Source: Narthecium ossifragum (lineage: Eukaryota > Streptophyta > Magnoliopsida > Dioscoreales > Nartheciaceae). From it: DNA of 64,000 bases. Position 1 is the stretch's first letter. Each line of letters starts with the position of its first letter. A model generated the notes under the pieces. That model ran no database searches and had not been told where the DNA came from. It saw only the letters and a program-made list of their open reading frames with translations. The position numbers and the translations under genes were made by a program. The stretch spans positions 20,326,492 through 20,390,491 of the forward strand of contig OY986971.1 in NCBI GenBank assembly GCA_963920575.1, read 5' to 3'. Below are positions 34,250 to 44,400 of the stretch, piece after piece.

Positions 34250-36700
34250 ATATTCCTACACAACGCGGTCTTCATCAGACTCAAACTCAAACTCATCATC
34301 TTCCTCTTCTTCATCTTCCGACATAAAATCTTCCTCATCTAACTCTCTTACTTCAACATTTCTGCCACTTCTTCTAGGTTGAAGGGCTTCATTCGCTAGC
34401 TTCACTAATCACCTCGTATGGAAGTCCCGAAATGGGGTCAACTTCATCATCACCACCTTCAACAATCCATCCTTGTGCATGTCTTGCTTCTCTTGCTAGC
34501 TAGACATCTCTTTCCCTTTTTCTCTTGTTGATGAGTTTGGCATTGAATTGAACATACACTAGATTGTTCAATCTTGTTGCATCTAGTCTATTCCTTTTCT
34601 TTGTATGTATCTACACCAAAAAAAAAATTCCCAAGTTAGTATAATTCCTAAGTTACTAAATCTAAATGAGAGAGAGGGGGAACGGGAGGGAGAGAAATAG
34701 AATTACTTACTCCCTCAAAGGTGCTCCAATTTCTCTCACACCCGGATGAGCTTGAAGTCAAGGAAAGAATCCTAATTGCAATTCTTTGCAAAATGGGTGT
34801 ATAATTGCCATAGTTGGACCACCACCCAACTAGTCATGAAAGAAGAACAATTCAATTAGTAAGTAATTACATAAGTAATAAGTTGCATGTACAATGAACT
34901 AAATTACCCGGATCATATTTGTCATCATTATTTTCACATCCCTTTGCGGCAAGTATTCTTCCTAATCCACCTTCTTTGTTCTTGTACTTCAACAACTCTT
35001 GATTGACAACGCTATCTTGGGCTTCCACATCATTCGGTAAGCAACATTCCACACAAGTAAGTATCCCATCCATGACTTTTGCATCATTGGCAATGGTATG
35101 ATCCTTAAAAAATTAATAAGGATTCAACAAATAAGCCGCCAAATGCAATGGACTATCTAGCCGCCCCAAGGCTTTTGCATCAATGATTTCTAGTGTTGGC
35201 CGATAGCTAGACACAACTTGTTTGAATGCCTCTTTGATGTCTTCCTTTGCTTGTTTGATTTCTCCATACACAAAGCCCATTGATGGCTTTCGATCCCCAT
35301 CAACAAGTCGAAGCACCTTCACAAGTGGAGCAAACACTTTCAAGCATAGGTTTACACCATTCCAAAAGGCATTACTAAACACGATAGCATATGCATCTTT
35401 CCCCTTTTTGTATTTAGCCCACTTGCTCTCTCCCCATTCATTGCTACCAAACATAATCCTCAAGTCTTGTTTCTTATCCATCAAACTTTGCCAAGTTAGG
35501 AAGGCGGTAGCAAATCTAGTCACACCGGGCCTCACTATATCCCTCCTTTTTGTAGCTTTCCTCATCATTGCCAATGTCTTATGATGGGCATAAATGAAAA
35601 TAGTGAAGGCTTTTGCCTTGTCTATGATTCCTTTGAACTTAGGAAGCTTACCAATGCCTTCAAGCATGAGGTTTAATGTATGAGTAGCACATAAAGTCCA
35701 AAAAATATTAGGCCTCTTCTCCTTCAACAAACCTCTCGCGGCCATATTGTTTGAAGCATTGTCCGTGACTACTTGAATTACATTTTGGGGTCCAATGTCA
35801 TCAATGAACTTGTCAACATAATTAAAGATATATTGCCCCGTGTGAGACTCATCCGAATCTTCTTTGGAAGCAATAAAAGTAGTCCCATGTCTACAATTCA
35901 CACACAAGTTTATAATGCTTCTCTTTTTTCGGTCGGTCCATGCATCGGTCATGATAGAGCAACCCGTTTTAGCCCACTCTTCTTCTTGCTTATTGAGGGA
36001 TTGTTTTGTTCTCTCCACCTCCTCCTTCAACAATGGCTCCCTTAGTTGGTATTGACTTGGAGGTTGGTACCCCACTCCAAATTGACCAACCGCTTCACAA
36101 AATTGCTTGAAGGTATCATTCTCGATAGCATGGAATGGAATACCGTTTTCATGCACCCATCGAGCCAACCATAGATACACCTTATGAGTTCTTTCCTTCC
36201 AAAGTGCATCACTTATATTTTGTTGTCGTATTGTCTTACATGAAGTTTCGGGATTGATACCCGATGCAAATTTATCCATTGAACCAAAAAATCTAGGCCT
36301 CTTCTTTGAACCAACGACTTCAACTTCATCATCCTCAAATTCTTCTTCCACTATACGGACTTCATCCCTCATTTCCTTCTCTTCTTTCTTCCTCTCCTTC
36401 TTCTTATCCTTTGCCTCCATAAGTTCCTTCATACACTTGTCTTTATCTTCCTTGGTTGGTCTCAAGCATGCCGCCACATTCCCCCTTACATGAGCAATGT
36501 GTTGTTTGAGCCTATAAACTCCTCCACTTATTCTTTTATTGCACAATTTGCATACTACTTTATCCAAATTGGTTGGATCCACTAGATAACCATACTCCCA
36601 TCCCACATCATTTGAAGATCTTTCAATGACTGACTCTCGGTGGCGGTAGTATTGCTATTAGAAGCGGCTGAAGAAGCATGGAGAGAACACTGAGAAGCCA
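34250..36700 (-). pseudogene. hAT transposase (BED zinc finger, DUF659, dimerisation domain), few lesions
   Basis: The main open frame 36606-35113 encodes about 497 residues. A BED zinc finger (CKLCNKRISGGVYRLKQH, residues 19-47) is followed by a basic linker and a DUF659-type catalytic core, with VTDNASNNMAARG and 'WTLCATHTLNLMLEGIG' (about residues 285-320). A TAA at 35113-35115 interrupts the motif LLNPY. The C-terminal part continues at 35112-34390 with two introns in correct phase: 34907-34830 (78 bp) and 34710-34611 (100 bp), both GT-AG. Splicing gives the hAT dimerisation block SSGCERNWSTFEG. Further lesions are TAG at 34500-34502, a frameshift near 34390 before an acidic tail, and probably one near 36620, since a likely start (MASQCSLHAS, 36700) is in another frame. 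Once functional, it would cut and paste hAT elements; this copy looks recently inactivated. Confidence 0.85.
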
Positions 36701-37546
36701 TCAATGACCTGAATCAAATTTGAGGGTGATGGGGGTGCGGGCGACGAAGAACGGCGACGGGGGAGGAGAGTACATGCGATGGTGGCGCTCTGGTGCTTGG
36801 ATGGTGGCGTAGTCGGGGATGACAAACCAGCCGACATGCTTGGGCCACCGCGGGAAGCAAGGCGAGCTCGGTTCATTGGAGAAGATGGGTTCCGGTGGGG
36901 CGATGACAAGGTAGAGCGAAGAGGCGCAGCCTAGCGGCTTGAGGTGGTGGGGGTCGGCGGCGGATGGCAAGGACGAGAGAGGACGACCTCAGAGTCAGGG
37001 AGGAGAGTAGGGGCTACAGGAGAGAGAAGGTCAGAAAGAGGGGAAAGCGAATGGGGGAGGACTGAGGAGAGGAGGGGACGGGGGAAAAAAGAAGGAAGAG
37101 AAAACTTGGAGGAAAAGCAAAGTCCTCGCCGTCGTCGGTGTTCCGATCGACCTGTTTCGCCGAATATCTTCTTCTCCACCTTCGACTCCCTCCGCACATG
37201 CCGGACCTCCACTTCCTCACCGACGATCAGGCGATGAGAGAGAGGAAAAGGGTTTCACCAAGGCCGCGACCTCCTTCTTCCTCCTTGCCACCGACACCCA
37301 ACACCGTCTCCACCTCGCCAGACATCGCCGCCCTACCTCCTTCCCCTCCCTTTGAACTCTCTCCCCTAGGGCATCGGCAACTGATGGTGAGGTGCGTTAT
37401 AAACCCATTATAAATACGATAACGGGTTTTTAACGGGTTTCTAAATATGTTTCTAAACTGTTAGTTAAGTTTGCCCCACCTGCCCGCCTAGTCACCGCCT
37501 ATCCCGCCTAGTCGCCGCCTAGGCGCCGCTCAGGAAATTTTCGGTT
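36701..37546. other. right non-coding arm of the hAT element
   Basis: GC-rich, with GA-rich strand bias (36950-37110) and short cctccttccc tracts, then AT-rich 37385-37460 and subterminal 'cctagtcgccgcctaggcgcc' repeats (37480-37535). This is probably the transposase promoter and 5' leader plus terminal region. Open frames on both strands are unsupported. Confidence 0.55.
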
Positions 37547-37551
37547 CAGAA

Positions 37552-37748
37552 TATAGAGGATAAGATTAAAGCGGTAGCATCATATCCTAATGGTTAACTG
37601 TTTACAATCCTTATCTCTCTTGTTTGTTGTACTTGCTCAACAGATTCTGTTTTTATTCTGTAACCAATACTATTATAAATAGATTGGCAACCACTACCCT
37701 TAGTAGTGGCAGAGAGCATTGCAGCAACATCATTCTTCTGTTTCTTCA
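37552..37748 (+). mobile_element. 5' LTR of the copia element
   Basis: 197 bp, TATAGAGGATAAG...CTGTTTCTTCA. It holds a TATA box TATAAATA at 37674-37681 and reads identical to 41997-42193. Confidence 0.9.
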
Positions 37749-37761
37749 TGGTATCAGAAGC
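37749..37761 (+). promoter_or_regulatory. primer binding site of the copia element
   Basis: TGGTATCAGAAGC, adjoining the LTR; 11-12 bases match the initiator tRNA-Met 3' end complement. Confidence 0.85.
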
Positions 37762-37812
37762 TTATCGAGACGCAAGTCCGACCCTTGGTACGTTGCATTT
37801 TACATCTCTATT

Positions 37813-40800
37813 ATGTCTTCTTCAAGCCTACCGAGCACCCCTCTCCTACCCTCTTCTACTCCACCTCATATCAATCTCACCCATGTGGTCACTGTTAGGC
37901 TCACAAAGGATAACTATCTCCTTTGGAAAGCTCAAATAGTGCCATATTTTAGAGGTCAAAAGGTCTTTGACTATGTGACTGGCATGGTCAGGTGTCCTTC
38001 TCCTTTTCTTAATAGCTCTAGCACCGACACCTCTCCTGCTACATGTGAACCAAACCCAGCCTATGATCTTTGGATTCAGCAAGATCAAGTCATCCTCAGT
38101 TATATCATGTCCTCCCTGTCAGAGGAAGTACTTGCCAAGGTGGTAGGCCTTTCCACCTCTTTTGACGTTTGGTCTGCTTTAGAGAGGATGTTTTCTTCTC
38201 ATTCAAAAGCTCGAATGATGCAAATTCGATACCAACTTTCGACTGTTAAGAAAGGGGGCTCAACCATTTCTGACTACTTCCAGAAAGTCAAATCCCTCTC
38301 CGACACTCTTGCTGCTATTGGCCATCCACTTGACGAGTTCGATATAATCTCCTACTTATTAGTCGGACTTGATTCCTCTTATGATTCTTTGATTACTTCT
38401 ATTACGACCAGGGTAGATCCCATGTCCATTGATGAGATCTATGGTCATCTTCTCACTCATGAACTCCGGCTTGAGCAGCAAAACTCTGTGGTTGAGTTAT
38501 CCATTGGCTCGGCTAATGTAGCAACCAGAAATGAAGGGACTCGTCGCAAGACCTCCAATGCAGATTTGCAGCAGCGCTCACCTCAACATCAAAATAATCG
38601 GGGTCGTGGCCGTGGTCGTGGTCGTCATTTTTCTAGCAATTCTCCACGCCCGCTCTGCCAAGTTTGTGGCCGAACAGGTCACTCTGCTGCAGCTTGCTAT
38701 CATCGTTATGATCATGCCTATCAAGGTGCTCCTCCGAACATGAGTGCATTTGTTGCTGCTTCTCAGACTCCACCTGATTCAATTTGGTACACGGACTCTG
38801 GTTGTACTAATCATATCACAAATGATATGCAAAACTTGAACCTCCAAGCTGATCCTTATCTTGGCACTGATCAGATTCAAGTGGGCGATGGTACAGGTTT
38901 ATCAATTTCTCATATTGGTTCCTCCATATTTTCCTCGCCTACTGCCACATTTCATCTTGATAGTGTTCTTCATGTTCCTGACATTAAGCAGAATCTGATC
39001 TCTGTTTCTCAGTTTACTCGTGAGAATAATGTGTTTATTGAGTTTCACTCTGATTATTTTTGTGTGAAGGACGAACGCACTCGGAGAACTCTGCACCACG
39101 GCAAGACTAGACGCGGCCTCTATCCCTTGAATCTCCCGACTTCCTCACCAGTCTCGTTGCACGCTCTATCCTCCGTCCGTGTTCCCTTAGAAGTTTGGCA
39201 CTCACGCCTTGGCCATGTTTCCTACCCAACGGTGAAGCATCTCGTGTCGAAACTTCAGCTTCCAATTTCCTCCAATAAAGTACCTTCTATATGCCCTGCA
39301 TGTCAACAAGGCAAAAGTCATCGGTTACCTTTTGTTGAGTCCCAGTTTCAATCCACTACTCCACTAGAATTGTTATTTGCAGATGTTTGGGGTCCTGCAC
39401 CTATTATGTCTGTAAATGGTCATAGATACTATGTTTCCTTTGTTGATCACTTTAGTAAATTCTTGTGGTTATTTCCAATTGCTCATAAATCAGACGTTCT
39501 CTCTATCTTTCGTACCTTTCAAATTCATATTGAACGTCAATTTAATTGCAAAATCAAAGCTGTTCAAACTGATGGTGGTGGTGAATTCCAACCCCTTCAT
39601 AAATATTTTATGCAATGTGGTATTCAACACCGTATTACATGTCCTTATACTTCTCCCCAGAATGGGACAGTTGAACGGCGACATCGTCAAGTAGTTGAAA
39701 CTGGGTTATCTCTTCTCTCTCATTCTTCTATTCCCCAGTCTCACTGGGTCGATGCTTTCACCATGGCCGCATACCTCATCAATCGCTTACCAAGCACTTC
39801 AATTGACTCTCAAACTCCTTTTGAAAAATTGTTTCGTCGCAAGGCAGATTACTCTCTCCTTCGCACCTTTGGTTGTGCTTGTTGGCCTTATTTGCGACCT
39901 TTCAATAAACACAAAATGGATTTCAGATCTCGCCTCTGTGTGTTTCTTGGGTATAGTCCATTTCATCGTGGGTTTCGGTGTCTTGACGTCCATTCACACA
40001 AGATCTTTTTATCTCGTCATGTTCTCTTTGATGAGCGTTATTTTCCTTTTTCCAAGTCACCAAAGTTATCTGCTCCTTCTATTCCTATCCATTCTGATCG
40101 TTCCCATCTTCCCAACTCCTTATTGTTACGATCTCCTCCAACTCAACCTTTGAATACTTCTCATTCTGCTACACCCTCAAATTCTGCTACACCCTCTATT
40201 TTAAACTTGTCCTTATCTTCTTCTACCTCCCCACCTTCATGCAGCTCCAGGTCACCCTCAAATTCTGCACTCCCATTCTCTCAGACAGGCGCCGTACCTA
40301 GTCGTGACGCTGGGCAAGTCTCCGTTCCGCATTCTCATCGAATGATCACACGTTCTCAGAATAATATAGTGCAGCCCCGTAACTTTAATGATGGCACCAT
40401 TCGATACCCTCTACCTAAGGCCATGTTCACAAAGAAGTCTCTTGTTCCAGATGAGCCTACTTGTTACACCGACGCAGCTAAACATCATGAGTGGCGGACT
40501 GCTATGGACCAGGAATTCACTGCTCTTATGCATAATGGAACGTGGTCACTGGTACCTCGCCGGTCTGGTATGAATATTGTGGGGAACAAGTGGGTTTTTC
40601 GCAGCAAGTTTAATTCCGATGGAACTCTTAATCGCCGGAAAGCGCGTCTTGTTGCTAAGGGTTATCATCAAATGCCAGGGATTGATTATTCCGACACTTT
40701 TAGTCCGATCATCAAACCCACTACCATCCGGCTGGTCCTATCTTATGCTGTCTCTAACAATTGGCCTATACGTCAGGTGGACGTGAACAACGCGTTTCTT

Positions 40801-42042
40801 CATGGGGTGTTAGATGAGGAAGTCTACATGCTCCAACCTCCAGGCTATATAAACTCCCAATTTCCTGACCATGTTTGTCGTCTTCACAAGGCGCTCTATG
40901 GTTTGAAGCAGGCCCCTCGTGCATGGTACGCTCGTCTCCAAGAAAAATTGTTGGATTATGGATTTCTTAACTCCGGATCCGACTCTTCCTTGTTCATCTA
41001 CAACTTGCATGGTGTGCGGATATTTGTTCTCGTCTACGTTGATGATATTATTATTACTGGATCTCATTTCGCTGCCATTGACTCCTTTGTTCAATCTCTG
41101 CATTCCACATTTGCTCTCAAAGATCTTGGAGAACTTAATTATTTTCTGGGAGTTGAAGCTTCAAAGGTTTCCTCGGGGTTGTTCTTATCTCAACGCAGAT
41201 ATATCTTCAATTTACTACAGAAGACGAAAATGGCGGAAGCTAAGCCCGTATCGTCTCCAATGTCGTCCTCTTCCAACTTATCTAAATTTGATAGTCCCTC
41301 CTTCTCGGATTCCCAGCTTTACCGCAGCACCGTTGGCGCACTGCAGTATCTCTCGTTGACTCGTCCCGACATCTCATTTTCTGTAAATAAGGTGTGCCAA
41401 TATATGCATCATCCATCGGAGAATCATTGGTCTGCAGTTAAGCGAATCCTACGCTACCTTAAGAGCACTATCAATCATGGACTCCTTATTCGTCGCAGCT
41501 CATCTTTTCACCTTTCCGTTTTCACAGATGCGGATTGGGCTAGTTGTTCCGATGATAGAAAATCTACAAGTGCCTATTGTGTCTTTCTTGGTCCTAATCT
41601 TATCTCTTGGAGCTCAAAAAAACAACCCACGGTAGCTCGGTCTAGCACGGAGGCAGAATACAAAGCAGTAGCTAATGGAACTGCTGAATCACTTTGGATT
41701 CAATCTCTTTTAAAAGAGCTGGGTATCTTCCTCTCGCAGCCGCCGATTCTTTGGTGTGATAATGTCGGCGCTACATATGTCTCGGCCAATCCTATGTTTC
41801 ATTCACGTATGAAACATGTTGCAATTGATTACCACTTTGTTCGAGAAAAAGTTCGTCAGAAGACATTGAATATACGGTTCGTTTCTAGCAAAGATCAGCT
41901 CGCGGATGCCTTAACAAAGCCACTTCCGCTACCTCGGTTTAGTTTGCTTCGCGACAAGCTGAATGTTCTTCCAGACCCGCTCAGCTTGAGGGGGAGTATA
42001 GAGGATAAGATTAAAGCGGTAGCATCATATCCTAATGGTTAA
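37813..42042 (+). CDS. copia gag-pol polyprotein
   Basis: 1409 codons from ATG 37813; the frame is open further upstream into the LTR, but this is the first ATG after the PBS that fits gag N-termini (MSSSSLPSTP). Domains in order: UBN2-type gag (about 1-230); zinc knuckle CQVCGRTGHSAAAC (about 282-295); aspartic protease DSG (Asp about 328); GAG_pre-integrase with WHSRLGH and CPACQQGK (about 460-500); integrase with catalytic Asp 524, Asp 587 and Glu 621 (FADVWGPA, QTDGGGEF, PQNGTVERR); RT with YVDD (about 1076-1079); RNase H with TDADWASC (about 1238) and SSTEAEY (about 1277). All catalytic residues are present. The frame ends inside the 3' LTR (stop 42040-42042). It is expected to be cleaved into capsid, protease, integrase and RT-RNase H in cytoplasmic particles. 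No break seen. Confidence 0.95.
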   Translation: MSSSSLPSTPLLPSSTPPHINLTHVVTVRLTKDNYLLWKAQIVPYFRGQKVFDYVTGMVRCPSPFLNSSSTDTSPATCEPNPAYDLWIQQDQVILSYIMSSLSEEVLAKVVGLSTSFDVWSALERMFSSHSKARMMQIRYQLSTVKKGGSTISDYFQKVKSLSDTLAAIGHPLDEFDIISYLLVGLDSSYDSLITSITTRVDPMSIDEIYGHLLTHELRLEQQNSVVELSIGSANVATRNEGTRRKTSNADLQQRSPQHQNNRGRGRGRGRHFSSNSPRPLCQVCGRTGHSAAACYHRYDHAYQGAPPNMSAFVAASQTPPDSIWYTDSGCTNHITNDMQNLNLQADPYLGTDQIQVGDGTGLSISHIGSSIFSSPTATFHLDSVLHVPDIKQNLISVSQFTRENNVFIEFHSDYFCVKDERTRRTLHHGKTRRGLYPLNLPTSSPVSLHALSSVRVPLEVWHSRLGHVSYPTVKHLVSKLQLPISSNKVPSICPACQQGKSHRLPFVESQFQSTTPLELLFADVWGPAPIMSVNGHRYYVSFVDHFSKFLWLFPIAHKSDVLSIFRTFQIHIERQFNCKIKAVQTDGGGEFQPLHKYFMQCGIQHRITCPYTSPQNGTVERRHRQVVETGLSLLSHSSIPQSHWVDAFTMAAYLINRLPSTSIDSQTPFEKLFRRKADYSLLRTFGCACWPYLRPFNKHKMDFRSRLCVFLGYSPFHRGFRCLDVHSHKIFLSRHVLFDERYFPFSKSPKLSAPSIPIHSDRSHLPNSLLLRSPPTQPLNTSHSATPSNSATPSILNLSLSSSTSPPSCSSRSPSNSALPFSQTGAVPSRDAGQVSVPHSHRMITRSQNNIVQPRNFNDGTIRYPLPKAMFTKKSLVPDEPTCYTDAAKHHEWRTAMDQEFTALMHNGTWSLVPRRSGMNIVGNKWVFRSKFNSDGTLNRRKARLVAKGYHQMPGIDYSDTFSPIIKPTTIRLVLSYAVSNNWPIRQVDVNNAFLHGVLDEEVYMLQPPGYINSQFPDHVCRLHKALYGLKQAPRAWYARLQEKLLDYGFLNSGSDSSLFIYNLHGVRIFVLVYVDDIIITGSHFAAIDSFVQSLHSTFALKDLGELNYFLGVEASKVSSGLFLSQRRYIFNLLQKTKMAEAKPVSSPMSSSSNLSKFDSPSFSDSQLYRSTVGALQYLSLTRPDISFSVNKVCQYMHHPSENHWSAVKRILRYLKSTINHGLLIRRSSSFHLSVFTDADWASCSDDRKSTSAYCVFLGPNLISWSSKKQPTVARSSTEAEYKAVANGTAESLWIQSLLKELGIFLSQPPILWCDNVGATYVSANPMFHSRMKHVAIDYHFVREKVRQKTLNIRFVSSKDQLADALTKPLPLPRFSLLRDKLNVLPDPLSLRGSIEDKIKAVASYPNG
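41988..41996 (+). promoter_or_regulatory. polypurine tract of the copia element
   Basis: GAGGGGGAG directly before the 3' LTR; primer for plus-strand DNA synthesis. It also codes for the end of the polyprotein. Confidence 0.85.
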
Positions 42043-42193
42043 CTGTTTACAATCCTTATCTCTCTTGTTTGTTGTACTTGCTCAACAGATTCTGTTTTTA
42101 TTCTGTAACCAATACTATTATAAATAGATTGGCAACCACTACCCTTAGTAGTGGCAGAGAGCATTGCAGCAACATCATTCTTCTGTTTCTTCA
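41997..42193 (+). mobile_element. 3' LTR of the copia element
   Basis: 197 bp, identical by eye to the 5' LTR. The first 46 bp also code for the polyprotein C-terminus. Confidence 0.9.
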
Positions 42194-42273
42194 CAGAAGA
42201 CCGCCTACACCCATAATCGGGGCGGTGGGCCGCCGACTAGCGCCTAGGCGGCCGCCTAGGCCGATTTTTAGAA

Positions 42274-42472
42274 CGCATTTGACTTCTGCATCTGGTGCTA
42301 CCTATACTGATGACGAAACCCATTATATTTCCTCATGCGTATGGGATGAACAACAACAAGGAAAGAGTGAGCATCTTGCACAATGTCATCACGCAACTCT
42401 TGAACTGCTACTCGGCCTGTGGAGTACAATCAGCTGTCTGTTGATGCCATCAACAATATCTGTCTGATCTGA
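42274..42472 (-). pseudogene. P1 pol segment right of the hAT element
   Basis: Reverse counterpart of K 15480-15650, just upstream of integrase ('cttgcacaatgtcatcacgcaactcttgaac' region). Joined to 33473-33996 once the hAT is removed. It ends near 42472, where integrase C-terminal sequence of another copy (P2) begins. Confidence 0.5.
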
Positions 42473-42990
42473 GCCAGCCACTCTGATGACTATCTGATAA
42501 TGTCTGGACCGGTAAGGGACACCTCGCCAACCCCTATCCAGCACACTAGTGAGCGATATGGTCTGCCGTACAACGCCTCGAAAGGAGCAAAACCAAGACT
42601 AAACTGGTAGTTGTTGTTGTAGGCAAACTCAACTAGTGACTCATACTACTCCCAAGTACCTCCAGCATCTAATACACATGCTCTGAGCATGTCCTCCAAA
42701 ATCTGGATCATCTGCTCTGACTGCCCATCCGTCTAAGGATGGAATGCAGTGCTAAACGCCAACGCTGTCCCCAAAGAATCCTCAAAGCTACTCCAGAATC
42801 TGCAGGTGAATCTAGGGTCCCTGTCTGACACTATCGACACTGAGATGTCGTGCAATCTAACCACCTCATCGATGTACCACTAGCTCAGCCTCGACACTGT
42901 GTTTGTGGTCCTCATGGGGAGAAAATAAGCTGATTTGGTCAATCGATCGACAATGACCCAAATTACATCATTTCCCCTAGGAATCCTCAG
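42473..42990 (-). pseudogene. P2 integrase remnant (minus strand)
   Basis: The clearest gypsy integrase of the K/P family here. On the minus strand: VIWVIVDRLTKSAYFLPMRT with the first Asp (42946-42948), SIVSDRDPRFTCRFW with the second Asp (about 42815-42830), STAFHP*TDGQSEQMIQ with the Glu (about 42716) and one stop in place of Gln, LRACVLDAGGTWE, YNNNYQFSLGFAPFEALYGR, and GEVSLTGPDII at the C-terminal side. Several stops. It has the DDE integrase core of Ty3/gypsy chromovirus type but no readable chromodomain. Confidence 0.8.
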
Positions 42991-44117
42991 TAGCTAAATG
43001 TCTCAATCTCCGCTAGATCAACTAATTTGCTTACCGCTGATGCAGTCTGTCTGCAAAGTCTTACCTCTGAAGACCAAACCTCACACTAGGTGCCTCATAA
43101 CACCGACACTCTCTCGGCGGATGCGATATCACCCTCAAATGTCGCCCAAGCTCCTCCTCAACGCGCGAGTTGATATGATGTCATCGACGAAGCTCTCAAC
43201 GCAAACACGCGATCGACATACTGTAGCAGACACATACTCTTCATAGAAACACTGTCTACCTTCCTGAAGCCTATGCATGTATCGAGGGAACCATCCACAA
43301 GGAGAACCGGAACACACTCTGAGGCAACACACTTGGGCGAACGAAGTTCTGAGCTACTGACTCGGCCGATTGAGTCCTCGACTCTCCATATGATGTTGGC
43401 ATCCTCATGCAAACTCGCAACGTTCAAAACCAACCAAAGGAACCTCGATCTCGAACTCGGTGTCCCACGAAGGCGACAACCAGAAAGCTTCTCAGAAAAG
43501 ACAGCTGCACAACGAAGACAATCACACGAGGTAAAACCACTCTCCCGAGAACCCTCGAAAGCAAAAGGAAGGAATTCACCACAAACTGGTGAACATGCCC
43601 CACCTCTCCACAACCAAAAGGATCGCCAACCCGCAACCTTCAATGAAAGCAAAACAATGCCGTCAGGTGTACTCACAACACCTTCCCACGGCCAGACAAA
43701 CTCAACTCGGTGCGCGGCCAACCAGCGCAAACCGACGAAACCGTCAAACCCCAACGTGTCCCACGCATAGGCGACGAGCACCTAGAGACCCCCAACATCT
43801 AGCAAACGAATCGACAAGAGCTGCCAACCCAAACTCTTATCCCAACCAGTAGCTACTCCCAAAGCCACACCTGACTCCAGCCCCAAGCCAACACATCTGC
43901 ATGAGGATGAGTCACAACGGGAAACCCAGACCCACAAGGAAATCCGCAAGGTACGAGATGCTCTGAAAGCTGAAGGCTAAAGCTTAAAGCTAAAACTCAA
44001 AGATGGCGGCTATAAAATGAGCTGCTACTGAAGCTGCTCTCTCCTTAGAAGTGTGTGAACCCTGGCAAGACCGGTCACTGCCTCGTCTCCAGCAAAGTTC
44101 TAGCTGGAATCAAAATC
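42991..44117 (-). pseudogene. P2 internal region with gag-RT deleted
   Basis: Minus-strand sequence matching the K region 11900-14030 (for example the complement of 43560-43790 against 11980-12060 and 13735-13990), then passing straight to the pre-integrase segment near 43000. So gag, protease, RT and RNase H are missing. Open frames of 165-207 codons exist on both strands (43158-43781) but show no domain, and the K copy breaks them. A stepwise purine block 'agctgaaggctaaagcttaaagct' complement lies at 43965-44000. Interrupted at 44123 by solo LTR C. Confidence 0.5.
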
Positions 44118-44280
44118 CCGTGTGTGAGGACATGTCCCTCTATTCCTGTAGCTTGTTGTTGACCACAAGGGCAATTTGGTAAATTGCGCCTTGTCGGTTA
44201 GTTTCTCACCCGCATGCGCGCACAACCTCTGATGGATTGGTTGTGTTTGACTAGATCCGTTTAGGAGCTTTTTGACCTGT

Positions 44281-44400
44281 GAATCGATCCAGCCAGTCTT
44301 GGATCGATCCAGCCAGTCTTGGATTGATCGGACTTGGTGTGTTGGATCGATCGGATTTGGTGTCTTGGATCGATCGGACTCGGAGTTGGATCGATCGGAC
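44281..44400. repeat. GGATCGATCC/GGATCGATCG array in LTR C, first cluster
   Basis: Two and a half 20-bp units 'ggatcgatccagccagtctt' followed by four about 23-bp units 'ttggatcgatcggacttggtg'. All share the core GGATCGATC. Confidence 0.85.

Larger units (their letters stand above)
37552..42193 (+). mobile_element. intact Ty1/copia retrotransposon (Ale/Retrofit-like)
   Basis: 4642 bp. Two LTRs of 197 bp that read identical base for base, perfect TSD CAGAA (37547-37551, 42194-42198), PBS directly after the 5' LTR, polypurine tract before the 3' LTR, and one uninterrupted gag-pol frame. LTR identity implies very recent insertion. The short LTRs and the RT block SPIIKPTTIRLVLSYAVSNN fit the Ale/Retrofit lineage. 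The LTRs begin TATAGAGG rather than TG, in both copies, and end CA. It lies within the hAT right arm. Confidence 0.95.
33997..42273 (-). mobile_element. hAT-superfamily DNA transposon carrying a nested copia element
   Basis: Terminal inverted repeats TTCTAAAAA (33997-34005) and TTTTTAGAA (42265-42273). Near both ends are many copies of cctaggcg / gcgctagtcg (34010-34085; 37480-37535; 42218-42262), the subterminal repeats that hAT transposases bind. The transposase gene runs leftwards (34250-36700). The right half (36700-37546) is a GC- and GA-rich non-coding arm. Removing the copia element and one CAGAA restores one arm. No clear 8-bp TSD was found (cagtaatg against cgcatttg), so the insertion is old or one edge is altered. 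It sits inside P1. Confidence 0.75.

Noticed and set aside
36944..37413. Frames on both strands in the hAT right arm that could be a small gene
   Set aside because: GA/CT-rich composition, no domain, and position fits the transposase promoter and subterminal region.
33989..42281. 8-bp target-site duplication for the hAT element
   Set aside because: cagtaatg and cgcatttg agree at too few positions to support it; boundaries rest on the inverted repeats and host-sequence collinearity.
43158..43781. 207-codon minus-strand frame and 165-codon plus-strand frame
   Set aside because: They lie in the non-coding leader/deleted part of gypsy P2, have no recognised domain, and the K copy is interrupted.
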